DNA from: Shewanellaceae bacterium
GTDB taxonomy: Bacteria; Pseudomonadota; Gammaproteobacteria; Enterobacterales; Shewanellaceae
DNA: 5,003 bases
Direction of reading: 5' to 3'
Assembly: GCA_016779685.1 (NCBI GenBank)
Contig: JADHND010000130.1
Span: forward strand, 1 to 5,003
Below the pieces are notes generated by a model. The model saw only the letters and a list, made by a program, of their open reading frames with translations. It was not told the origin of the DNA and made no database searches. The translations under genes and the position numbers were made by a program. Shown in pieces: positions 1 through 5,003 of this stretch; positions within the stretch are counted from its first letter, which is position 1, and every line of letters begins with the position of its first letter.

Positions 1-864
1 GATACCACCTGCGTTGATCACATAGTCAGGCGCGTACAGAATATTCTTTTGATGCAGGAATTCACCGTACTCGGGCGTCTCTAATTGGTTGTTGGCACTG
101 CCAGCGACGATGGTTGCTTTTAGAGTATCGATGGTCTGAGCATTGATAATACCACCAAGAGCACAAGGCGCAAACACATCCACATCTTGAGCAAAAATGG
201 CGTCTGGAGCCACGGCAGTCGCCTGAAACGCTTGCACCACCCGTTCTACTGATTGTGGGTTGATGTCACTGACGTACAGTTTGGCGCCTGCTTGATGCAA
301 AGCCTCACACAAATAATAACCCACATGGCCGACGCCTTGGACAGCCACTCGAATGTTGTTCAGGCTGTCGTTCTGACGTTGGTGCTGCAAGGCTGCTTTG
401 ATGCCCAAAAAGACGCCATAGGCAGTGATGGGGGAAGGATCGCCACTTTTGCCCTCTAAACCAAATAAATAGGGGGTTTCTTTTAAGGCGTACATAATAT
501 CGCTGGTGGCTGTGCCAATGTCTTCTGCTGAATAATAGCGGCCATTGAGTTGATGTACCATGCGGCCAAAGGCGCGAAAGATGTCTTCGCGACTGCCCAA
601 ATGTTGCTGGCTCATAATCACGGCTTTACCGCCACCAAAGGGTAAATTAGCCATAGCGTTTTTGTAGGTCATGCCTTTGGATAAGCGCAGTACATCACCA
701 ATGGCGTCTGTTTCCGAAGAGTATGACCACATGCGGCAGCCGCCGACAGCCGGTCCGAGGATGGTGCTGTGGATAGCAATAATGACTTTAAGTTGGGTGA
801 TTTCATCGAAAAAAAAGACCAAGTTTTCATGGCTATCAAAAGCAGGATGTTCCAACACCGACAT
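1..864 (-). CDS. ldh: Leucine dehydrogenase-like amino acid dehydrogenase (Glu/Leu/Phe/Val family), 3' end beyond window
   Basis: Probable NAD-dependent oxidative deamination of leucine and other branched-chain amino acids to 2-oxo acids, in the cytoplasm. The window holds 288 codons and stays open at its left edge; family members are roughly 340-365 residues, so the C-terminal part is missing. Seen: GPAVGG at 37-42, GMTYK ending at K68, GGGK ending at K80, AEDIG with D115, SGDPSP at 140-145, Rossmann motif GVGHVG at 177-182, acidic D200 at the end of the next strand (fits NAD), APCALGG at 232-238, GSANNQL at 255-261 and APDYVINAGG at 278-287. K68, K80 and D115 match the standard leucine dehydrogenase numbering exactly. 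A113 fits leucine rather than phenylalanine dehydrogenase, which has Gly there as I recall; the second discriminating residue, near 291, lies outside the window. The ATG at 862-864 has a strong Shine-Dalgarno and its own promoter upstream. The family is certain; exact substrate (Leu, Val, Ile) is inferred. Confidence 0.9.
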   Translation of the reverse strand, partial: MSVLEHPAFDSHENLVFFFDEITQLKVIIAIHSTILGPAVGGCRMWSYSSETDAIGDVLRLSKGMTYKNAMANLPFGGGKAVIMSQQHLGSREDIFRAFGRMVHQLNGRYYSAEDIGTATSDIMYALKETPYLFGLEGKSGDPSPITAYGVFLGIKAALQHQRQNDSLNNIRVAVQGVGHVGYYLCEALHQAGAKLYVSDINPQSVERVVQAFQATAVAPDAIFAQDVDVFAPCALGGIINAQTIDTLKATIVAGSANNQLETPEYGEFLHQKNILYAPDYVINAGGI

Positions 865-870
865 AGCTCA

Positions 871-876
871 CTCCTT
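871..876 (-). promoter_or_regulatory. Shine-Dalgarno of the leucine dehydrogenase-like gene
   Basis: On the minus strand this reads AAGGAG, six bases before the ATG at 862-864. It is a near-perfect ribosome binding site and settles the start codon. It is stronger than the sites seen for hflD or roxA. Confidence 0.85.
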
Positions 877-906
877 GAATATGACGCATTTGGTGGATGC
901 TCTTTA

Positions 907-935
907 ATTATACGAAATAAAAACATGTTAATCAA
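907..935 (-). promoter_or_regulatory. Sigma70-type promoter for the leucine dehydrogenase-like gene
   Basis: On the minus strand, TTGATT (930-935) is a -35 box with four of six consensus bases, followed by a 17-base spacer and a perfect TATAAT -10 box (907-912). Transcription would start near 900-901, giving a leader of about 36 bases before the ATG. The surroundings are AT-rich compared with the flanking genes. Position, spacing and box quality make this the most convincing promoter in the window; it implies that the dehydrogenase gene is transcribed separately from the purB-roxA operon, although read-through is not excluded. Confidence 0.75.
922..929. promoter_or_regulatory. Palindrome AACATGTT in promoter spacer, possible operator
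   Basis: A perfect 8-base palindrome lies between the -35 and -10 boxes of the promoter at 907-935. A repressor bound here would block RNA polymerase. The match is short, does not extend further, and lies in AT-rich DNA, so chance is a real possibility. Confidence 0.25.
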
Positions 936-947
936 AAAGCATCGGTG

Positions 948-975
948 AACCACGTGCAAAATATCGCCCGTGGTT
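948..975. repeat. Inverted repeat AACCACG/CGTGGTT downstream of roxA
   Basis: Two perfect 7-base arms (948-954 and 969-975) are separated by 14 bases. The repeat starts 15 bases past the roxA stop codon and ends 13 bases upstream of the -35 box of the next gene. In RNA from either strand it could form a weak hairpin. It lacks an adjoining U-run on the minus-strand transcript (a run of five T appears only about ten bases further on), so it is a poor intrinsic terminator. Its place just upstream of the promoter also fits an activator or repressor site. Confidence 0.4.
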
Positions 976-989
976 GTATTCGGTACACT

Positions 990-2120
990 TTAGTCGGTGT
1001 TGATCACCAAGTAACCTTGGTTAATCAGTGCCAGTACCTGCTGCTGCAACTGAGGATAGGTGGCGATTTCTTCGAGAACAGCTGGTGGGTATGTTTTCAG
1101 GTTAGCCAGTAAAAAACACATGGATTGCGCCTTGTCATCGACTGGATAACACTGCCCATCGACAAAGAAGCGAGGCAGGTCATCGTGCTCATGACAAATG
1201 ATTTTTAGTCCCCCAATACGCTCAAGGTGCGTATCGGGCGGTAAATCTCGCAAATCGAGTATCTGTTCAGCGGCTGGCATGGGCTCTAGATTTAAGGCAT
1301 AGCCACTTTGACTTAACAAGCGTCCCAAGACATCCCGTTGAATCGAATCAGGGATCTGTTGCATGAGCTCCACCAAGCCTGTGTGGGTAGCGGTGCTGAT
1401 GACCCCGACATTGGTGTCGTCGTTTTTTGTCGAGACATAATGGGTTTGTCCCTGTTCGTGGTTGATCAAATGCGCACTGAGATGGCTGAGTAATTCTTGT
1501 TGGGAAGGGGTTCGTAGCCCTAAGGAATAGCTGATGGCTGGTTCCAAGGCTTGTCCGTAATGTGGACAACCTGCGGGAATATACAGCAAATCGCCTGGCT
1601 CCATGACGACATCGATACACGGCTCAAAAGATTCAATGAGATCTAAGCCATTGCCCGCCGCCGCTTGGTAGTTGCCACGATGACCGACACGCCAACGGCG
1701 TCGGCCTTGGCCTTGCAGAATAAACACATCGTATTGGTCGATATGAGCGCCTACGCCACCTTCGGGTGCGGCGTAGGAGATCATCAGATCATCAATACGC
1801 CAATCTGGCAAGAATCGAAACAGATCCACGATGTCTTGGCATTCAGGTACCCAGTGGTTTGTGGCATGCACTAAGAGTTGCCAATGGCTGTCTCCGAGCG
1901 TACTAAAATAGTCTTCGGTAAACGGCCCATGTTGAGTCTCCCATTGCTCGTCTTGCCGGCGAATGATACGGGATTGGATGCAGGACTCCAGTGCCATTCC
2001 TGCTAGTTCATCGGCTTGCAGAGGATCTTCAAAGGCACGGATACCCTTGGTTAAAAACAAGGGCTTTTGTTGCCAATAGTTCGCTAGAAAAGCGTCAGGA
2101 TTAAGCGTCAGGGTCATCAT
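990..2120 (-). CDS. roxA: Ribosomal oxygenase RoxA (YcfD), 50S protein L16 arginine hydroxylase
   Basis: JmjC/cupin-type 2-oxoglutarate and Fe(II)-dependent oxygenase. The E. coli member hydroxylates an arginine of ribosomal protein L16. The protein has 376 residues, against about 373 in E. coli. Seen: N-terminal LTLN...FLANYWQQKP (4-20) as in YcfD; DWRIDDLMISY (106-116); the iron triad H126-x-D128 in GAHIDQYDVF and H187 in AGCPHYG; the arginine cluster RRR at 140-142 followed by WRVG, where the family places a 2-oxoglutarate contact; EPGDLLYIP (174-182); SYSLGLRTPS (198-206). The C-terminal part, about 230-376, fits the dimerisation and winged-helix region and ends in INQGYLVINTD. The start is a tandem ATGATG, and either codon is compatible with the family N-terminus; the first is nine bases past the purB stop. 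The only ribosome-binding-like bases are a weak TAGG overlapping that stop, so coupling to purB translation is likely. Confidence 0.95.
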   Translation of the reverse strand: MMTLTLNPDAFLANYWQQKPLFLTKGIRAFEDPLQADELAGMALESCIQSRIIRRQDEQWETQHGPFTEDYFSTLGDSHWQLLVHATNHWVPECQDIVDLFRFLPDWRIDDLMISYAAPEGGVGAHIDQYDVFILQGQGRRRWRVGHRGNYQAAAGNGLDLIESFEPCIDVVMEPGDLLYIPAGCPHYGQALEPAISYSLGLRTPSQQELLSHLSAHLINHEQGQTHYVSTKNDDTNVGVISTATHTGLVELMQQIPDSIQRDVLGRLLSQSGYALNLEPMPAAEQILDLRDLPPDTHLERIGGLKIICHEHDDLPRFFVDGQCYPVDDKAQSMCFLLANLKTYPPAVLEEIATYPQLQQQVLALINQGYLVINTD

Positions 2121-2129
2121 CAGTGGTGC

Positions 2130-3506
2130 CTATTTTGCTTGAATGGCACGCGCTAAAGCGGCTGCCTGTCCAGTGTAGGTTGCGGGGGTCAGGGCTTTTA
2201 GCTCAGCCTTGACGTCTGCGGGTAAGGCCAAAGAGTCGATAAAAGCAGCCATGTCAGTCGCTTGAATCTTTTGTCCCCGGGTAAAGGCTTTGAGCTTTTC
2301 ATAGGGTTGCTCAATGCCATAGCGCCGCATCACGGTTTGCACGGGTTCGCCCAAGACTTCCCAGTTGTGCGCCAATTCATCTTCTAAACTCGCGTTGTTG
2401 ACCTCGAGTTTACCAAGACCTTTGCCAGTCGATTGTAAGGCTATCAGGGTATGTCCGATGCCGACACCTAAGTTGCGTAATACGGTTGAATCCGTGAGGT
2501 CACGCTGCCAACGTGAAATGGGGAGTTTGCGTGCCAAATGATCGAACAAAGCATTGGCAATACCGAGATTACCTTCTGAGTTTTCAAAATCAATGGGATT
2601 GACCTTGTGCGGCATGGTCGATGATCCGACTTCGCCCGCCACCGTTTTTTGGTGAAAATGTCCCAGCGCAATATAGCTCCAAATATCTCGGTTAAAATCG
2701 ATTAAAATGGTGTTAAAGCGGGCGAGTGCATCAAAGAACTCAGCCATATAGTCATGCGGCTCGATTTGCGTGGTATATGGATTAAAGGTTAACCCCAGCG
2801 ATTCAATGAAGGTTTGCGCTAGGGTTGGCCAAGCGATATCCGGATAGGCCACCATATGTGCATTGTAATTACCCACCGCCCCGTTCATTTTGGCGAGCAG
2901 GGGACAGTCTAAGCAAGCTTGTTGCTGTCGTTGTAAGCGGTAGACGATGTTCGCAAACTCTTTGCCGAGGGTTGTGGGCGTGGCAGCTTGGCCATGCGTA
3001 CGAGCGAGTAGAGGCGTGTCAGCTAAGGCATGCGCGTGCTCGGTTAAATCTGCTATAAGTTCTGCCATCGCAGGCTGCAGGACGGCTTCTCGTGCCGTTT
3101 TGAGCATCAGCGCATGAGCGATGTTGTTGATGTCTTCAGACGTACAGGCAAAATGGACAAATTCAGCATAAGGCGCCAAGCTCGCCGATTTTGTCATCAT
3201 TTGCTTAATAAAATACTCAACCGCTTTGACGTCATGATTGGTTTTTCTTTCGTGGTCTTTGATAGCTGTGGCATCGGTCAAGGAGAAGTCTTGGTACAGT
3301 TGCGTGAGCTGGTCAATATCGGAGCTGGAAAAAGGGGGTAAATCGGTAAATTCTGGGGTTTGGCTTAGATAAAGTAGCCATTGAATTTCGGCTTGTACCC
3401 GAAATTTCATTAAACCAAATTCGCTGAAGACAGTGCGTAAGGCGGCGGTTTTATTGCCGTAGCGCCCATCGATAGGTGAGATTGCACTCAGAGATGACAG
3501 TTCCAT
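2130..3506 (-). CDS. purB: Adenylosuccinate lyase PurB
   Basis: Cytoplasmic lyase that releases fumarate twice in purine synthesis: from SAICAR to give AICAR, and from adenylosuccinate to give AMP. The protein has 458 residues, against 456 in E. coli, and is complete. Seen: N-terminal LSAISPIDGRYG (6-17); KTNHDVKAVEY (88-98); TSEDINN (122-128); the catalytic-histidine motif RTHGQ with H171; the class II fumarase/aspartase superfamily signature GSSTMPHKVNP (294-304), holding the catalytic serine of the mobile loop (S295/S296); RWQRDLTDS and EPVQTVMRRYG in the C-terminal half. It belongs to the long E. coli-like PurB branch rather than the shorter Bacillus type. The start at 3504-3506 is supported by the Shine-Dalgarno at 3512-3517. 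It sits 17 bases after hflD and nine before roxA. I see no PurR-type operator just upstream, as expected for an internal gene of an operon. Confidence 0.98.
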   Translation of the reverse strand: MELSSLSAISPIDGRYGNKTAALRTVFSEFGLMKFRVQAEIQWLLYLSQTPEFTDLPPFSSSDIDQLTQLYQDFSLTDATAIKDHERKTNHDVKAVEYFIKQMMTKSASLAPYAEFVHFACTSEDINNIAHALMLKTAREAVLQPAMAELIADLTEHAHALADTPLLARTHGQAATPTTLGKEFANIVYRLQRQQQACLDCPLLAKMNGAVGNYNAHMVAYPDIAWPTLAQTFIESLGLTFNPYTTQIEPHDYMAEFFDALARFNTILIDFNRDIWSYIALGHFHQKTVAGEVGSSTMPHKVNPIDFENSEGNLGIANALFDHLARKLPISRWQRDLTDSTVLRNLGVGIGHTLIALQSTGKGLGKLEVNNASLEDELAHNWEVLGEPVQTVMRRYGIEQPYEKLKAFTRGQKIQATDMAAFIDSLALPADVKAELKALTPATYTGQAAALARAIQAK

Positions 3507-3511
3507 AAGGT

Positions 3512-3517
3512 TCCTTT
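3512..3517 (-). promoter_or_regulatory. Shine-Dalgarno of purB
   Basis: AAAGGA on the minus strand, five bases before the purB ATG, inside the 17-base gap after hflD. It gives purB its own good ribosome entry and supports the chosen start. Confidence 0.85.
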
Positions 3518-3523
3518 GCTGAT

Positions 3524-4129
3524 TTATAGGTAACGTTGAGCTTGCTGGACAATGTTGCGGCGATTAAAGATCAGATGGCGTCGTTTACCGCCTAGCTGAC
3601 GCCAGAGCACCGCGGCGCGAACGGTCGCCAGCAACAAGGCTCTAATTTTGTATTGATTATGGGTGTTGTTAATGTGTTCGGGACGCCCGTTGATCATGAT
3701 CTTAGGCCCTAGTGGGCTGATGATGTCACTGTAAATACTTGCCAAATTGGCGAGGATTTGAGGGTCAGTCAATTGAAAATGTTGTCGCTGCCGTTCGATG
3801 TCTTGGAGTCGATGAGCCAGATTTTTCATCGTCTGCGGCTGTTTGGCCAGCTTGCGCTCCAGCATCAGTACACCAAGTACATAGCGCATCGTATTTGGAT
3901 TTTGATGCTTTTGGTCTAATTGTTCGATGATGGTGCGGTAGCCGATGTTCAAGTGACTCGCATGGCCTAAGATATCATGAATATGCTCTGGATCGGTGAT
4001 CAAAATACTTTGTAAAGACTGCTCAATGAGCGCATTGTCTGCGTGGCCTTTGATGGCGATGTCGTGCAGCAAATGTATCGATTGACAGATACCGGCAAAA
4101 GCCATCGTTGATTCTTGAAAATTATGCAT
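3524..4129 (-). CDS. hflD: High frequency lysogenization protein HflD homologue
   Basis: HflD is a small, mostly helical, peripheral inner-membrane protein. In E. coli it binds phage lambda CII and lowers lysogeny; its native role is not settled. The homologue here has 201 residues against 213 in E. coli, slightly short at the C-terminus. Seen: AGICQS (12-17) near the N-terminus; GYRTIIEQL (63-71); MLERKL (89-94); a charged helical stretch with LQDIERQRQHF (108-118); the best conserved block SIYSDIISPLGPKI (131-144); KIRALLLATVRAAVLWRQLGG (starting at 161). No signal peptide or obvious transmembrane segment. The start at 4127-4129 lies inside the end of mnmA, with an 8-base overlap. A weak AGGAA (4140-4144) stands ten bases upstream, so translation probably depends on coupling. 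A second ATG at 4103-4105 would leave too little sequence before AGICQS compared with the family, so the longer form is preferred. Identification rests on the conserved blocks and on the mnmA-hflD-purB context. Confidence 0.93.
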   Translation of the reverse strand: MHNFQESTMAFAGICQSIHLLHDIAIKGHADNALIEQSLQSILITDPEHIHDILGHASHLNIGYRTIIEQLDQKHQNPNTMRYVLGVLMLERKLAKQPQTMKNLAHRLQDIERQRQHFQLTDPQILANLASIYSDIISPLGPKIMINGRPEHINNTHNQYKIRALLLATVRAAVLWRQLGGKRRHLIFNRRNIVQQAQRYL

Positions 4130-5003
4130 AGGGAGTCGATTCCTGCAAGATAGCGTCGATAATACCGCCGCCTAAGCATTGATCGCCGTCATAAAAGACC
4201 ACCGATTGTCCTGGCGTCACTGCACTTACAGGGGCATCGAAGGCAACTTGTACGGTATCAGCATCCAGTGGCCGGATTTCACATGCGACATCGGCTTGGC
4301 GATAACGGGTTTTGACCGTGAGTCGGCGAATTTGGGTTAGGGGTTGGCGGTTCACCCAGTGGAGCTGGGTGGCTTTGAGTCCCGTAGACATCAAACGAGG
4401 ATGTTCATGACCTTGGCCAATAATGAGTTTATTGGTGTCCATGTCTTTGGCGACGACAAACCAAGGTTGTTCAGGATGACTTTTTAAGCCACCCACCCCA
4501 ATGCCTTTGCGTTGACCTAAGGTATAGTACATCAAGCCTTGGTGCTCCCCCACGACCTCACCAGCTGCGGTTTCGATGATTCCAGGCTGCGCTGGAATGT
4601 ATTGCTGGAGAAAGTCCTTAAACTTTCTTTCGCCGATAAAGCAAATACCCGTGCTGTCTTTTTTTGCAGCCGTGATCAAACCCAAGTCTTCTGCTATCTG
4701 ACGTACTTCGCTCTTATTGAGTTCACCGACAGGAAACAGCGTTTTGGCCAGGTGTGCTTCGCTTAGGGTATATAGAAAATAGCTTTGATCTTTGTTGGCA
4801 TCGAGGCCTCTTTGCATCACAACCTGACCGTTGACTTCGGTGCGACGTGTATAATGACCAGTGGCGATGAAATCTGCGGCCAGATCTTCAAGCGCAAATT
4901 CTAAGAAAGCTTTAAACTTGATTTCCTTATTGCACATGATATCTGGGTTGGGGGTGCGCCCCGCACGGTATTCTTGCAAAAAGTATTCAAACACCCGATC
5001 CCA
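4122..5003 (-). CDS. mnmA: tRNA-specific 2-thiouridylase MnmA, 5' end beyond window
   Basis: Adenylates and thiolates U34 at the wobble position of tRNA-Lys, -Glu and -Gln, taking sulfur from the IscS-Tus relay; cytoplasmic. The window holds the last 293 residues. About 78 N-terminal residues, including the PP-loop ATP site (SGGVDSS type), lie beyond the right edge, so the full protein should be about 370 residues (E. coli 368). Seen, counting from the window edge: RTPNPDIMCNKEIKF with the first catalytic cysteine at 24; GHYTRR (49-54); NKDQSYFLYTL (70-80); STGICFIGERKF with the second cysteine at 121; YTLGQRKGIGVGG (160-172); a C-terminal beta-barrel region ending in GGGIIDA. The two cysteines are 97 residues apart, exactly as C102 and C199 in E. 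coli. The reading frame is intact. The stop codon overlaps the start of hflD by 8 bases. The true start codon is not in the window. Confidence 0.98.
   Translation of the reverse strand, partial: WDRVFEYFLQEYRAGRTPNPDIMCNKEIKFKAFLEFALEDLAADFIATGHYTRRTEVNGQVVMQRGLDANKDQSYFLYTLSEAHLAKTLFPVGELNKSEVRQIAEDLGLITAAKKDSTGICFIGERKFKDFLQQYIPAQPGIIETAAGEVVGEHQGLMYYTLGQRKGIGVGGLKSHPEQPWFVVAKDMDTNKLIIGQGHEHPRLMSTGLKATQLHWVNRQPLTQIRRLTVKTRYRQADVACEIRPLDADTVQVAFDAPVSAVTPGQSVVFYDGDQCLGGGIIDAILQESTPYA

Noticed and set aside
253..459. Open frame of 68 codons on the plus strand
   Set aside because: It lies wholly inside the dehydrogenase gene on the opposite strand, resembles no known family and has no clear ribosome binding site.
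669..959. Open frame of 96 codons on the minus strand across the dehydrogenase start
   Set aside because: It runs through the promoter and start of the real gene in another frame; the overlapping real frame has full family motifs.
1348..1620. Open frame of 90 codons on the minus strand inside roxA
   Set aside because: Alternative frame of the roxA coding sequence, with a low-complexity Arg-rich translation and no recognisable motif.
2126..2149. 5-base inverted repeat GTGCC/GGCAC around the purB stop codon that would cover the weak roxA ribosome binding bases
   Set aside because: Arms of only five bases with a 14-base loop and no extension are expected by chance; not enough to claim a regulatory hairpin.
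2825..3341. Two plus-strand open frames of 77 and 75 codons opposite purB
   Set aside because: They are antisense shadows of a well-conserved coding region, without family resemblance or supporting signals.
4539..4766. Plus-strand open frame of 75 codons opposite mnmA
   Set aside because: Antisense to conserved mnmA sequence, with no motif or convincing start region.
1..5003. Possibility of a new defence, mobile or biosynthetic system in the window
   Set aside because: All five genes belong to well-known housekeeping families in a familiar order, with no repeats, integrase, transposase or composition shift to suggest a foreign insert.

Overview
The window is a compact stretch of chromosome in which every gene lies on the minus strand. 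Reading 5'->3' along that strand (right to left) the order is mnmA (5' end cut by the window) - hflD - purB - roxA/ycfD - [125-bp gap with a promoter] - a leucine-dehydrogenase-like gene (3' end cut). The mnmA-hflD-purB order together with a RoxA-type ribosomal oxygenase points to a gammaproteobacterium. Base composition looks moderate and even across the genes, and nothing visible suggests a mobile element. I cannot place the genus from the sequence alone.

Right part (2121-5003): a tight operon. mnmA and hflD overlap by 8 bases, hflD and purB are separated by 17 bases, and purB and roxA by 9 bases. The operon combines tRNA U34 thiolation (MnmA), a peripheral membrane protein of uncertain native role (HflD), the two-step purine lyase (PurB) and a 2-oxoglutarate/Fe(II) oxygenase that hydroxylates ribosomal protein L16 (RoxA). 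The mix is one of translation-related modification and purine supply. In E. coli the same genes are neighbours, but phoP-phoQ sit between purB and roxA; here roxA follows purB directly.

Left part (1-989): the gap downstream of roxA carries a good sigma70-type promoter (TTGATT-17 bp-TATAAT), an 8-base palindrome in its spacer, and a 7-bp inverted repeat just upstream. These lead into a gene with a strong Shine-Dalgarno whose protein has the leucine dehydrogenase active-site residues at the textbook positions (K68, K80, D115). It is therefore probably a separate transcription unit for branched-chain amino acid deamination.

No RNA genes, CRISPR arrays, insertion sequences or phage genes are visible, and no stretch longer than about 125 bases lacks a gene. 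I see no undescribed system here; the window is ordinary core genome. The points worth a second look are gene-order and regulatory details.
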